Shown: positions 9,166 through 19,454, counted from the stretch's first letter. The stretch is 34,199 bases of DNA from Zancudomyces culisetae (GCA_001969505.1 LSSK01001732.1:1-34199); one strand, 5' to 3'. The notes: a model not told the origin generated them from the letters alone. Program-made: numbers and translations.

Positions 9166-11481
9166 TTAAATTTGTGTGGTAATAAATGGATGTAGCAACG
9201 CATCTTCGGGTCGTAGACGCTGCATGGGATCCCAAACCAAAACTTTGGATAAAAAGTCTAAAAATAACATCAAGAAATCGTGTTTCCTAGAACTGAGTAA
9301 AGGGTTTGAGGTAGAAGAGTTTAAGGATGCAATGATGTTTGGGTTGGAGAGTATAAGATGAGAAAGGGAAGAGCGAGAATGACGATGGCTCTGGTGAGGC
9401 GGAACGAAGCAAGAGGCAAACTCAGCACGACGTGGAGAGCTGTTGAGTAGGTAAGAAGGAGGAAAGCCAAGAACATTTGCAAAGTTTCGAACCTGAACAC
9501 GCTCATTCTCGCCAGAAAACAAGGGGGTTCCACAGCAAAGTTCGTAAAGAATACAGCCAAGACTCCACATGTCGATAGGTAAACCATAGGATAAGCCTAA
9601 GATGACTTCAGGGGCTCTGTAAAAGCGGGATTGGATGTAAGTGTAGATGCGATCGGATACAAAGCACGAAGAGCCAAAGTCAATGATGGTGATGGTGCAG
9701 TCATTTGGTTGGGGAGACACTTTGAGGATGTTTTCGGGCTTGAGATCGCAATGGATAATATTGTGAGTAGATAGAAGAACCAAGGCGCGCAAAACCTGAG
9801 TGGCGACAGAACGTACAACAGGCAAGGGCAGGCCACGAAACTTGGTCAGCTTGAGCCACTCATATAGATTGATAGAGAGAAGCTCGGTAACAATACATAG
9901 GTGATTACGGAACATAAAGCTGTCTAGAATTTTAAGCATTCCTGTATGTCTAGAACCATCAGGACCTGTATTCCATCGCCGTAGACAGACGAGCAGTTTG
10001 ACTTCGATAGCCGCCTGTTGCTGGTATCGCCGCCTGTTTTTAACCATCTTAACAGCTACACGTTCGCCTGTGCGATGATCTAAGCACCGCGCAACTATGC
10101 CGAATGAACCTTTCCCCAGTATTTCTTCGACCTCATACCTATACACTATAACCTCTCCTCGCTGCATTATGTAATCGCCATTTTCATCGTCAAAGCCACC
10201 ATTCGCCACGCCTCCTGCTGGTGGAATGCGGAGTCGCGCCCGTCGAATGCAGTATACTCGATTGTACTGTACAATCTCTTCTTGTTCATACCGACTCAGC
10301 CTATTGGCATATTCCCATCGTGCTCGCTCACCACTTATTGCTTCACCCTCCTTTGCGCTGCCATCTGTTTTTCCATTATTAACATACCTTGGGTGTGTTG
10401 CTATTGGTACTTTTGGCCTTTCTTTCCCCATCTCTCGCCGTACTGGCATAGCTCGGCCATTGTTTCTTCTGTTTACCAACTCTGATATCGATAACTCCTC
10501 TTCTGCATCTTTTACACCGTCTCTACCTACGCTTATTCCGCTGTTATTGAGACTACCAATGGTATTTAAACTGCTTAAGCTGTTTAAGCTAGTTACTGGT
10601 CTTATTCCTCGACTAGATTGAGTATTTTGACTAACACTGTTGTTATAAACTGGCATACTACTTCCTCCAACAGTACTCGCCCCAATTTTGTTCGCATAAC
10701 TATGACTACTACTACTGCTACCATTTTTTATTACAATATTATTATTGTTGTAGTTGCTACTGTAGTTTGTACGCACATTATCCTTTGCCGTTTTGTACTT
10801 TATATCTATTTTCAGCTCTTTACGCAAACCCAAGTCTTTCCCTCCTGTCACATCTTCAATTTTCTTATATGCACCACTTTCTGCTCTTTTTCGTTCCTTA
10901 TATTCATACTGCTCTTCCTGATTACTACTATTACAATTTCGATGAGATTCAAAATCTCTATTTTGTATATTTATATTCAATCTAGATTTTAGTTTTATCC
11001 CTCCCTCATTCTCGTCCTCGTCCTCCTCATCGTCGTCGTCGTACTCGCCCTCTTCTTCTGCTTCTCTTGTTTTGTCCGCTTCGTCTTCTTGTTTCATATA
11101 TGGAATCTTTTTAAGTGATTCTCTAAGAGTAGTATTCACAAGCACCTCTTTACTCGTTTGTGGCTTTATTAAACTTCCTCCCATACTCCTGTCGAAATTA
11201 TAGCTATCACTATCAGATAGATTGAATTTTCTTATGCCAAGCCCTTTAAACTCGCGTTCCAGGTCTTTAGCATCTTGCCCATCTCTCCTCGTTACTACAA
11301 AGCCATCTCCCCCCATTCCCCAGCCTCTTTTTTGTACGTTTTCACTACTTTCATTTAGCTTCTTATTTAGTATCATGTGTTTGTTGACTGGCCGCATTCT
11401 ACCTATTAACCTTTCGCTACTGCTAACGCTTTTAAAATTACCGTTATCCTCCTGTATCTCTCGTTCTGCTCTCTGTATCAT
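9166..11481 (-). CDS. DYRK-family kinase, class II (DYRK2/Pom1-like)
   Basis: A single-exon 771-residue protein. The first ~390 residues are low-complexity, with an acidic run (EEEGEYDDDDEEDEDENEGG) and Ser/Asn-rich stretches. Just before the kinase comes a DYRK homology box: RYEQEEIVQYNRVYCI, then GFDDENGDY and YRYEVEEILGKGSFG. This box is the mark of class II DYRKs. Catalytic residues: Gly-loop GKGSFG (456-461), VAVK Lys478, HCDLKPEN with Asp579, Lys581 and Asn584, DFG at 601-603. The activation loop is YTYIQSRFYRAPE, with Tyr613 and Tyr615; the second is the Tyr autophosphorylated in DYRKs. The chain ends right after the HPF motif, so no C-terminal tail. Fungal Pom1 controls cell polarity and size; whether this protein does so is unknown. 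Codons are more GC-rich in the kinase half than in the neighbouring LAMMER gene. Confidence 0.94.
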   Translation of the reverse strand: MIQRAEREIQEDNGNFKSVSSSERLIGRMRPVNKHMILNKKLNESSENVQKRGWGMGGDGFVVTRRDGQDAKDLEREFKGLGIRKFNLSDSDSYNFDRSMGGSLIKPQTSKEVLVNTTLRESLKKIPYMKQEDEADKTREAEEEGEYDDDDEEDEDENEGGIKLKSRLNINIQNRDFESHRNCNSSNQEEQYEYKERKRAESGAYKKIEDVTGGKDLGLRKELKIDIKYKTAKDNVRTNYSSNYNNNNIVIKNGSSSSSHSYANKIGASTVGGSSMPVYNNSVSQNTQSSRGIRPVTSLNSLSSLNTIGSLNNSGISVGRDGVKDAEEELSISELVNRRNNGRAMPVRREMGKERPKVPIATHPRYVNNGKTDGSAKEGEAISGERARWEYANRLSRYEQEEIVQYNRVYCIRRARLRIPPAGGVANGGFDDENGDYIMQRGEVIVYRYEVEEILGKGSFGIVARCLDHRTGERVAVKMVKNRRRYQQQAAIEVKLLVCLRRWNTGPDGSRHTGMLKILDSFMFRNHLCIVTELLSINLYEWLKLTKFRGLPLPVVRSVATQVLRALVLLSTHNIIHCDLKPENILKVSPQPNDCTITIIDFGSSCFVSDRIYTYIQSRFYRAPEVILGLSYGLPIDMWSLGCILYELCCGTPLFSGENERVQVRNFANVLGFPPSYLLNSSPRRAEFASCFVPPHQSHRHSRSSLSHLILSNPNIIASLNSSTSNPLLSSRKHDFLMLFLDFLSKVLVWDPMQRLRPEDALLHPFITTQI

Positions 11482-12754
11482 TTCTTTTACTTTTAGTGGC
11501 TTTATTTATATGTTTTCTGCTCTTAAATAAGGTAGTAGTTTGGCCTTCACCACTACATAGCACTTTCTATATGTAACTTTTCGTGCGCTGCTGATAACCT
11601 TCTGCAGCTTATAAACGCTATGAGTTTCACCAAATGATTTAGTTGTTTTGGTAGTTTTTCTTTTTCTCGATACTTTAATTGTGTCAAAGTAAATTACAAG
11701 GATTTGTTCGAAAAAAAAAGACCTTATGAGCTGGAATGTGACGTTTATTGTTTATATTCTTTATTTCCCGCCAGTTTAGTATTCTTTCTATATTTTTACT
11801 GTTTACTATAAGCAGATTTATCGGTTTCAATGCTTATATTAGTGTTATGTTGAAATGTTAAAGTAATTTGTTTGATCTCATATTAATTGAACATTCTACT
11901 CGAAAGGTATTCAAAAAAATAATGAAACCAAATAAATCGCAAATTTGGCTTTCAAGCATTACAATATGCACCTTAATTAGATGCATCCACATTAAAAATA
12001 TAAAAGGCATGAATGGATTGTTCAGTTTCCTAGGTTTTCTGCTCGAATAACATTAGTCGGTTATTTTATTTTATTTTATTTATTTTTGACTCCCCTTCAC
12101 TCGTTTTACCAACATTCCAAGCGATAGCTAATCACGAGGAGAAAAAACTACTGCAAATGTTAACATTTACATTGATTATTTGACAAGAATAAGATAGCCA
12201 GGTATTTGCTGCGTGGTTGCAACTAGTTATTCATTGAAAAGTGAAAGCGAAAAAAAAGCACCAAAACTCAAGTGATTGTTTTAATACTATTTTTCTAGAC
12301 CCATTCTTGGTTAATTGTTTATATAATAAGTATTCATGTTTTGCTGTCGAGTTTTATATCTTTATTTCTTATTGTGGGTTGATACATGCAATGCTACTTG
12401 GACATTCTTGCTACATCATAATAAAAGAAGCTTGTTTGTAAAGTTCAAAACCAAAACAGAATCGTATTCTTCCTAGTATCCAACATATCACTTGTAACTA
12501 TCTCGCTATCCAAGCTTTCTTTATATGAAGAGTAAACTCATATAGCAGATTTTAGAAAATGAAAAAAACAAACAAACAAACCAAACAAAAAAAGGTTGAC
12601 TATAATGTCGAACCACTCATTCAACTATTAGTTGTAGTTGACACAAGAACCCAAAAAGGATCAAATGTGTTATGTGTTATGTGTTTTGGCGGAAAATATG
12701 CTATCTCTCTCCCCTCATTTCTTCCTAGAACTTAAACTGGAACCACCAAAACAC
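11482..12754. other. Intergenic region upstream of the DYRK gene
   Basis: AT-rich, with a (TTTTA)n tract at 12061-12087 and short TGTTATG repeats near 12668-12690. It contains the DYRK promoter and 5' leader. No convincing gene is seen. Short open frames at 11868-12050 and 12241-12441 have the composition of random AT-rich DNA. Confidence 0.6.
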
Positions 12755-13290
12755 TTAAGGCATATCTCTGTGTTGTGGTTCCTCTAGTCTACACATGTCG
12801 CTGAACATAATCCCAATTGTGATGTCGCCTAAAGTAACCCCGCCTTTAAGGAGTATTGCTGCACTTTGTTGCACTTTTACGCACACAGTACCTGAATGCC
12901 ATCACAATCTAACATCCTATATTTTATTTTCTTGGTTCTGTGTTATTACACAAAGCCAAAACAAAATAAATAAGTACATCATAAAAAATGCACATCGTCA
13001 ACATTGATAAACCCATAGTAAGTACAAAGCACATTAAACCCTTTGTTGTTGAAAAGGAGCCCCTAACTATCTCTGTCGTTATTAGAAACTGTGAGCAATA
13101 AATATATTTACGATTTTTTGCACACACAAATGTTCAATATTAGTACGAAAATAAATAAAAATCAAAAAGGATGCCCCTTATCTATCCTAGAAACAAACAA
13201 CTGATTTTTTAATTAAGATTCTATCGGTGTAAAAGACAGTTGTAAGAGTACCACGATCCAACCCTGCTATCACAGGTACGTCAAGTTTTT
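12755..13290 (-). other. Coding-like fragments of an unresolved spliced gene
   Basis: Three islands, less AT-rich than their surroundings, read as plausible protein on the minus strand. About 13200-13285: LDVPVIAGLDRGTLTTVFY. About 13040-13088, after acceptor tgctcacag: FLITTEIVRGSFSTTK. 12755-12891, after acceptor ggcattcag: TVCVKVQQSAAILLKGGVTL and on to a TAA stop at 12755-12757. A weak donor at 13039 (GGTTTAAT) would join the last two islands in frame. The first lies only about 30 bp beyond the stop of the mitoribosomal gene, leaving little room for a start. I recognise no family. It may be a separate gene, a decayed one, or chance. Confidence 0.3.
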
Positions 13291-13318
13291 ACGTTTATAA
13301 AGCTAATAAACGCCCGGT

Positions 13319-13837
13319 TTACAAACTATTAATCAATTTGTTAAACACCCCTTCAGAATTCATTCCCGAAATATCCAACTCCTTTGTTGTATTCGCTATT
13401 TAGAAGTTTATATTTTTGTAAGAATGCTGTCAATTTTTAGAAAGTTTAAAATTCCCATTATTGATTAAAAGTATATAGTACTTACCAAAATCTAGAATCA
13501 TCAATGGTTTGATCTTTTCCTCTACTAAAATCACGTTGAAATTGATATCTGGATTTTGGAATTTTAGCTTTGGCATCTCCTTTCGCCAAAAATGTCTATT
13601 AAAGCAAGTACAATTAAAATTCAATACACATATTTGTGTGCTCAGTCCTAAATAATATGGTTTAGTAGTAGGTTAGATATGAGTAGCCAATATATACCTT
13701 GCGCCGTATGACCTAGTTTTATTGCAGTACTTAATCGTAATTCCCTTGACATTGCTATTTAATTTGATAGCACCAAGTCCTGTGCTCAGTTCTTGTACAA
13801 CTTTCATGTACTTTGAAGGAGTGTTTACAAGTGCCAT
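13319..13837 (-). CDS. Mitochondrial ribosomal protein, L51/S25/CI-B8 domain (MRP49/mL61-like)
   Basis: Three exons: 13698-13837, 13486-13595 and 13319-13395, joined by GT-AG introns 13596-13697 (GTATAT...TAG) and 13396-13485 (GTAAGT...TAG). Splicing keeps frame and gives 108 residues. The core SYGARHFWRKEMPKLKFQNP spans the first junction and is the hallmark of the L51/S25/CI-B8 thioredoxin-like fold shared by MRP49, mL43, mS25 and complex I NDUFA2. The N-terminal stretch KVVQELSTGLGAIKLN and the end KELDISGMNSEGVFNKLI also fit. Closest to fungal MRP49, a large-subunit mitoribosomal protein, judged from memory of the family. Exon 3 was chosen because the alternative acceptor at ttgacag gives a tail unlike the family. 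It is transcribed away from the gene starting at 14298. Confidence 0.85.
13396..13485 (-). other. Spliceosomal intron 2 of the mitoribosomal gene
   Basis: 90 nt, phase 1, strong donor GTAAGT and acceptor CTAAATAG. The choice of acceptor is supported by the family-like C-terminus it produces. Confidence 0.75.
13596..13697 (-). other. Spliceosomal intron 1 of the mitoribosomal gene
   Basis: 102 nt, phase 2, donor GTATAT and acceptor TTTAATAG. It splits the Arg codon of the conserved GARHFW motif. Confidence 0.85.
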
Positions 13838-14288
13838 GTTGTATGTGTTTTTCTATTGAGTTTACAATTATGTGAATATTATTGATTTTGTCAAGTAACA
13901 AAGAATCAAAATATCTTTGCTCAAATTCGTTTATAAATTAGGGTAGTGGTAACTTTGGCTGGCAATTGTATTTCTCATATCCGACTTTACAACTTGAAAT
14001 AACTGCCACCAATGCTGACCAAATTACCCCAAACTATCACGATTCTTGCATCCTAGAGCGTAATCTCGAGTGTAAAAAAATTTTTCTATCAACATGTCCA
14101 ATAAAAGCCGTTATAAAATATCAACAAAAATAAATGTTTGATTGAATATCCATAGAATCTCGATTCAAGTGTGCTGTTTACTCTGGTATAACATGACTAC
14201 ATCCAACTAAAATTAAAAAAATAGAAACTCTCAAGGACTTGTAGTTTTTTGTTTTTTTTTACAAAAAAAAGCAGCCGATACAACTAAT
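13838..14288. promoter_or_regulatory. Divergent intergenic promoter region
   Basis: About 450 bp between the mitoribosomal start (13837, minus) and the upstream ORF of the next gene (14289, plus). Both genes must start transcription here. It is AT-rich with A/T runs close to the plus-strand start. No specific factor site is recognised. Confidence 0.5.
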
Positions 14289-14297
14289 ATGCGATAG
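14289..14297 (+). promoter_or_regulatory. Minimal upstream ORF (AUG-CGA-UAG)
   Basis: The sequence atgcgatagatggg places a two-codon upstream ORF (Met-Arg-stop) directly against, and in frame with, the main ATG at 14298. A scanning ribosome would meet it first. Translation control is inferred, not shown. Confidence 0.5.
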
Positions 14298-14887
14298 ATG
14301 GGATCTAACAAGGGAATCGATATAAAGGAACTTCGAAGCAAGTTTGCGATCATTCAGGCCGATTTCAAAAAAGTAATCGATGGTATAAGCGACCAAAAAT
14401 ATCAAACTAGCTTCGAATTACTAATTGAAATTACAAAAAACATTGTAAATAACCTTGAACAGCTAGGTAAGGTGTCAAAATCTAATAATGTGAAAGTCTT
14501 GGAGCCCAGTGACGGAAAGTGCTTTCCGATTATTGGCATTTATCGCTCTCTTTGAGCTTATTATATGTGAATTTTTATCCATTTATGTTTTTTTTATTAT
14601 ACAATATCAAAGGTTTAGCACAAGAAAACACTGTATATGAGGGATTTGACAGAGCAGGCGTCTGGCGGGCCCTAAATCAATGCTGGTTGTTTGCACTTGA
14701 ACATGCATCGGCCGATGATGCTGGGAAAGCGCTGCTAAGCCCAGGATATATCGATAAACTGCAGGAATGTGTTATTGGATGGAGCGAATCATTGGCTTGC
14801 TATGGCTTAGTTGATTATGAGATGGGCTTCTGGGAAGCGGATATAATTGAGGCTTTGGAGTCCATAAGAAAGTCACGTTTCTGTTAG
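14298..14887 (+). CDS. Conserved-looking protein of unknown function, two exons
   Basis: Exon 1 is 14298-14466 and exon 2 is 14613-14887. Removing the intron 14467-14612 (GTAAGG...TCAAAG) joins phase 1 codons and gives 147 residues. Exon 1 codes a helical, charged segment (KELRSKFAIIQADFKK, then ITKNIVNNLEQL). Exon 2 codes an aromatic/acidic part with GFDRAGVWRALNQCWLFALE, then GYIDKLQECVIGWSESLACY and VDYEMGFWEADIIEALE, ending RKSRFC. It looks soluble and mostly alpha-helical, without signal peptide or membrane span. Balanced composition and Trp content argue for a real gene. I do not recognise the family. It shares an intergenic region with the divergent mitoribosomal gene. Confidence 0.8.
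14467..14612 (+). other. Spliceosomal intron
   Basis: 146 nt, phase 1, donor GTAAGG, pyrimidine-rich 3' half, acceptor ATCAAAG. Retention would end the protein after 85 residues. Confidence 0.8.
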
Positions 14888-16363
14888 AATTCCGTTTACC
14901 AAGCTATTCAGCTAGTGGTGATATTTTGTTTGCTACCTAACTGTACTATCACATTATTCTCTGCTTCTTTTTTTTCTATCAAGTGGCTTGACTATTGTCA
15001 CATATCGGGACAAAGTTAAAATGTAAAAAGGAGCAATTGTAAAATAAACACCGTTCTTTAGAAAAGCACAGGTTTTTGTAGTGATATGAAGACATCGGGT
15101 TTTGCTTAAAGTTGTGTAGATTACACGTGAAATCTAGACATATCATATCTACCTCACTGGTCAATAAACTCGTGTGTAGCCTTGTAAATAACACCATGAA
15201 CCCATCACCACAATGCCAAGTATATTTATACCAAAAATAAAATGTGAACTTTTACTAACTGAAACACACAAGTGTCAAATTATATACATAAATCATGTGT
15301 GCAAACGTGGAGAGAAACTCAATTTACGTTTACAAAGATTCTCGGCTATGTGAATTTGTCTACTGGAATACAAACAAGGCATTCATATAGTATACAACAT
15401 CCAAATGGCGGTATACACTCCGTTTTAAGATTTTGCTGAGGTAAATATTCATATTACCACAAGTCTTAGTAATGGGTGTCTGAACCAGAGAGCCTAATAA
15501 TCTCCAATATAGATTACAAAAACACGATAACTTTATGATGGATGAAAGAACAGTACGTAAAGACGAAAAGTGAGAAATTTTGTTTATGCCAAAGTTTGGG
15601 TGTTGTTTTCTTGGCAAATATTTCCTGTTGGCCAATGTTCTTCAAATGTAAATCTATTAGGATTTTTTCTAGAAAAGCAAACCTAATTTCACATCCCTTC
15701 CTATCCAGACATTATTGTTATTTACTAGCGTGAATCCGAAAGTGTTGACAAAATACTAAACTGTGAATATTTTGTGACTTTACAAGTTGTTTTTAATTTC
15801 CAAGTGCTCTCGGCAAAACATAAAAAAGAAACTCAAATTTGTAAATTCAGATTTTAAAAAAAGCTGATTAAAACAGCACCAATCATCTTAAAACATTAAT
15901 TGGTGAGTAATTGTGTAATTGCTCAAATCACATCTAAGTGAGCAACGTTGATAAAATGAGAGGCTAGAAATATGTCTATTTTTGTTTGTTTTGCTAGATC
16001 CTGAAATTAATAAGGGGGTTAAATGAAAAGGCACTTCAAAACAAAAAAAAAAATAGAAAAAAATAGAAAAAACTTTTTACAGACAAATTTAGCAAATAGA
16101 AAGACGCAGCTTGGGTCAAATTAAACAATGTTACGTTAAAAAAACATATGAGATTATATGCCCAACAGATTTATTAGCACATTCAGAGATTTCACCCAAT
16201 AAATAACAACTGATTTGCAGAACTGAAAAACAAACATAAAAAAGAAGACAGTATATTCAAAGTATTCTAAAAAGTTTGCGCAAAGAGACTACATATACAT
16301 TTGTGAATGAAACGAACAGAAGTAAAATCTAACACTCTATAGCGGTATAAGCAGTTCACAACA
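14888..16363. other. 1.5-kb intergenic region
   Basis: Contains the 3' end of the 147-residue gene and the upstream region of the ABC transporter. Minus-strand stretches at 14979-15197 and 15360-15635 are open for 72-91 codons, but I could not join them with confidence or recognise a family. The last 400 bp are A-rich, as in the leader of a plus-strand gene. Confidence 0.55.
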
Positions 16364-19171
16364 ATGGACGACAGTAGAGACTTAATCAAAGATGAGAAAT
16401 ATGGGGGGAGTGTTACTCGCGAGTACGAAGAAAGTATCAAGTCATTCGCGATGACGAAGCCAAAAGAGCTCAGCTACATTGCCTCTTTCCTCAAACAACT
16501 ACGTATAATGTTGGTAAGAAACTTCACGCTGCTCAGAAAATCTTATGTCAGCACTTTTTGTCAAGTTGTTCTAGGTCCTGTAGTATTTATGTTGCTCCTA
16601 TACGGTCTTCAAAAAGCTTTGGATGCTAAAGTATTGCGAGCCATAGATCATCCTGGCACCTATGATCTTGGTCCGTTAGATAACTGTCAAGGTGAAACAA
16701 GAAGTAGTTCTTGTATAAACATGATGTACACACCATCCAATTCCGACACTGATGCGATTATGCAACGATTCGCCAACAAAAATATGCAACGAAGTGGACT
16801 GAATAGTGATAGTAGCAATGCGATTCGCTATGAAGGTGCTTTTGACTTGGGAGTGCAAGACAGTCCAAAAAGGAAATATGGTGTAGTGAGTGTTCCGGAT
16901 ACACAATTTGTATACGACTATGTATTGTATAATCCAAATACCACTGCTTTTGCTGTATCCTTTGAGGTAAACAGAAACGATAACCAATTCAAGTATCAAC
17001 TATGGTACAATACAACTGTGCAAAGAAATGGAACTTCACCATACAACACTAGAGTTTTGGGAATTATGAGAGGATTAGACGAAGCAATTATTGGATATTC
17101 AGGAAACAAGGATGCCAACATAGATGTAACTTTGAAGGACTGGCCTAAAGTACCACCAAAATCATCTGGTGATCTTATAATTTCATCTCTGGGGCCCATG
17201 TTTTTTTTTAGTGCACAGATGGTTATATTCATTAACGTTTTGATGATGATAGTTGGTGAAAAAGAGAAAAAACTCCGTGAAGCTATGCAGGTTGTGGGAT
17301 TGCGTTCAGAAGTGTACTGGCTCAGTTGGTATTTAGCATATGCAGTACTGGAATTCTTTTGCGTGTTGGTTACAATGGGAATGAGTTATGCACTTGGATT
17401 TGCCGCCTTTACGAACTCCAATTTCTTCGCAATGTTCTTCACCTTTTATATTTTTAATCTGTCAATGTTGATGTTAGCATTCTTTATTTGCGCAGTTATC
17501 AGAAGCACCCAAGCAGCAGTGTTGACAGGAGTATACGTGTGTGTGGTTGGATTGATACTTATGGGATCATTGTTTGGTAATGCAACATTCACGTTTATCT
17601 GGTGGGCGGATTCAACCACCCCGGTATTTAAAAGACTATTTACGACAATTTTGCCATTTTTCAACTTTGGGGTTTTGTTTATCCAGATTTCGCAACTATC
17701 AGCTGGTAGTTTGAACTCTCTTACAGGAACATATGTTAGTGGTCCTGGATTTAAGTTTAGCGACTTGTACAACCCCTTGCCTAGCCAATACATTCCATCC
17801 CTAGATGTATCCGGTGTATCGCCACCTGTTCCCGCCCCAGTAACCTTCTATTACTACATGCTTCTAAATCTTGCAATTTACTTTGTGTTGCTGGTTTATG
17901 CCGATAATGTGGTTCCAAATGAATATGGTGTCAGAGAAAGTATGCTATTCTTCCTGGATCCCAGATACTACTACAAGTTGTTTATCTCTTCTAGAAAAGG
18001 TGACTCTGTCTCTGTACAATCCTGGATTAAGTCACTCCCAGCACCCGATGCTCCAGTTGAAGGTGAAGATACTGACGTATCGGCAGAAAGAGAGAGTGTT
18101 AGGGACCCAACAGTCAACTATGGACTACGTGTTCTTGATTTGAAAAAGGTATTCAGAAGCGGATTTTTAAACCGTAAGAAGTTTACCGCTGTGAACTCAT
18201 TGTGCTTTGGAATTAAAGAAGGACAAGTTTTAGCACTGCTAGGCCAAAACGGAGCTGGTAAATCAACAACAATGAATATTCTTAGTGGAATGATGCCAAA
18301 GTCAGCAGGAGATGCACTTTTATATGACTATCCTCTGGGTGATCAACGCTCACTCCGTCGTATCTTTGGAATTTGCCCACAACATGATATATTGTTTGAC
18401 GAACTGAGTGCTGTAGAACATATCAAATTGTATGCGGGCCTTAAAAACATACCAAATTCTGAAATCAACGCTCTGGTTGAATCTGGACTCAACGCTGTAA
18501 AGTTATACAACGTCAGGAACAGACCTAGTCGCACATACTCTGGTGGAATGAAACGTAGACTTTCTGTGTTGATTGCAACTATAGGAAACCCCAAGGTTGT
18601 ATTTTTTGATGAACCAACAACGGGTATGGATCCTGTTAACAGAAGACATGTTTGGAGATACTTGGAGAGGTTCAAGAAGGGTCGTGTCATTATTTTGACC
18701 AGCCATTCTATGGAAGAAGCCGACGTATTGTCTGATAGAGTAGCAGTCATGGCCCATGGAAAACTAAAGGCTCTGGGAAATTCCATCAGGTTGAAATCCA
18801 AATTTGGTCTTGGATACAGATTTTCCATGGTGGTATCGAATCCACAGCATGTAGAAACTGTCAAAAAACTTGTTTCTGAGAAGTTCCCCATGTCAGTACT
18901 TGAAGATGACTCGGCAGGCTCTCTTATTTACAACCTTCCAGTTGATGAGGTACAAGCTGCAGAACTAGTTCCTCTATTTGTGGAGTGGTTGGAGGCTCAC
19001 CAGGTTCCCTTCACTCCATCACGATCCGTTGGCTCTGAGTCGGGATCTTCAAGCATGACTGATTTATCTGATCAGAAGTACGTTAGTGCCTGGGGAATGA
19101 GTCAGACAAGCTTGGAAGAAGTGTTTTTGAAACTGATTAGATCAGCCAGAGTTGAACAACAAGACGCCTGA
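16364..19171 (+). CDS. ABCA-type half-size ABC transporter
   Basis: 935 residues, uninterrupted, with one membrane domain followed by one ATPase domain. A cytoplasmic N-terminus leads to the first membrane span (about 64-82). A large exposed loop (~85-265) follows, with paired Cys (NCQGETRSSSC) and N-glycosylation sequons such as Asn216. About six more spans lie between 270 and 516, with the ABCA-type EKEKKLREAMQVVGL after the second. ATPase motifs: Walker A GQNGAGKST (627-635), Q-loop Gln673, signature YSGGMKRR (725-732), Walker B FFDEP with Asp749 and Glu750, H-loop His781. The C-terminus has the ABCA-like TSLEEVFLKL. All catalytic residues are present. The family moves lipids or sterol-like substrates across membranes; the substrate here is unknown. 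A half transporter would be expected to dimerise. The start follows an A-rich leader. Confidence 0.94.
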   Translation: MDDSRDLIKDEKYGGSVTREYEESIKSFAMTKPKELSYIASFLKQLRIMLVRNFTLLRKSYVSTFCQVVLGPVVFMLLLYGLQKALDAKVLRAIDHPGTYDLGPLDNCQGETRSSSCINMMYTPSNSDTDAIMQRFANKNMQRSGLNSDSSNAIRYEGAFDLGVQDSPKRKYGVVSVPDTQFVYDYVLYNPNTTAFAVSFEVNRNDNQFKYQLWYNTTVQRNGTSPYNTRVLGIMRGLDEAIIGYSGNKDANIDVTLKDWPKVPPKSSGDLIISSLGPMFFFSAQMVIFINVLMMIVGEKEKKLREAMQVVGLRSEVYWLSWYLAYAVLEFFCVLVTMGMSYALGFAAFTNSNFFAMFFTFYIFNLSMLMLAFFICAVIRSTQAAVLTGVYVCVVGLILMGSLFGNATFTFIWWADSTTPVFKRLFTTILPFFNFGVLFIQISQLSAGSLNSLTGTYVSGPGFKFSDLYNPLPSQYIPSLDVSGVSPPVPAPVTFYYYMLLNLAIYFVLLVYADNVVPNEYGVRESMLFFLDPRYYYKLFISSRKGDSVSVQSWIKSLPAPDAPVEGEDTDVSAERESVRDPTVNYGLRVLDLKKVFRSGFLNRKKFTAVNSLCFGIKEGQVLALLGQNGAGKSTTMNILSGMMPKSAGDALLYDYPLGDQRSLRRIFGICPQHDILFDELSAVEHIKLYAGLKNIPNSEINALVESGLNAVKLYNVRNRPSRTYSGGMKRRLSVLIATIGNPKVVFFDEPTTGMDPVNRRHVWRYLERFKKGRVIILTSHSMEEADVLSDRVAVMAHGKLKALGNSIRLKSKFGLGYRFSMVVSNPQHVETVKKLVSEKFPMSVLEDDSAGSLIYNLPVDEVQAAELVPLFVEWLEAHQVPFTPSRSVGSESGSSSMTDLSDQKYVSAWGMSQTSLEEVFLKLIRSARVEQQDA

Positions 19172-19454
19172 TTTATGTTTTAGCTTTATTTTTTTATTTT
19201 AACTCCCGTTTTTAAAATTCCAAATCCCTCTATTTCGTAATTTCTGATGGTATTTTCTCTGGTTTTTTTTATACACTATTGACTGGTTTTTTTCTATTTA
19301 TACAGTCAATCGTTTTTTTGCAGCCCACTACCTTTTTTGATTCTTTGAGTGTAACATATTTGGTGTTGTAGTTGAGCTGTGCACGCACACTATACGATCC
19401 ATTATACCCACCCTTTTCACATTATGTATTGTATACCTTCAAGTATACAAATAA

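Noticed and set aside
10226-10992. Plus-strand frames opposite the DYRK N-terminal region
   Set aside because: Antisense to an intact kinase gene; hydrophobic readings of Ser/Asn/acidic codons.
18343-18891. 182-codon minus-strand frame opposite the ABC ATPase domain
   Set aside because: Antisense shadow of a conserved domain.
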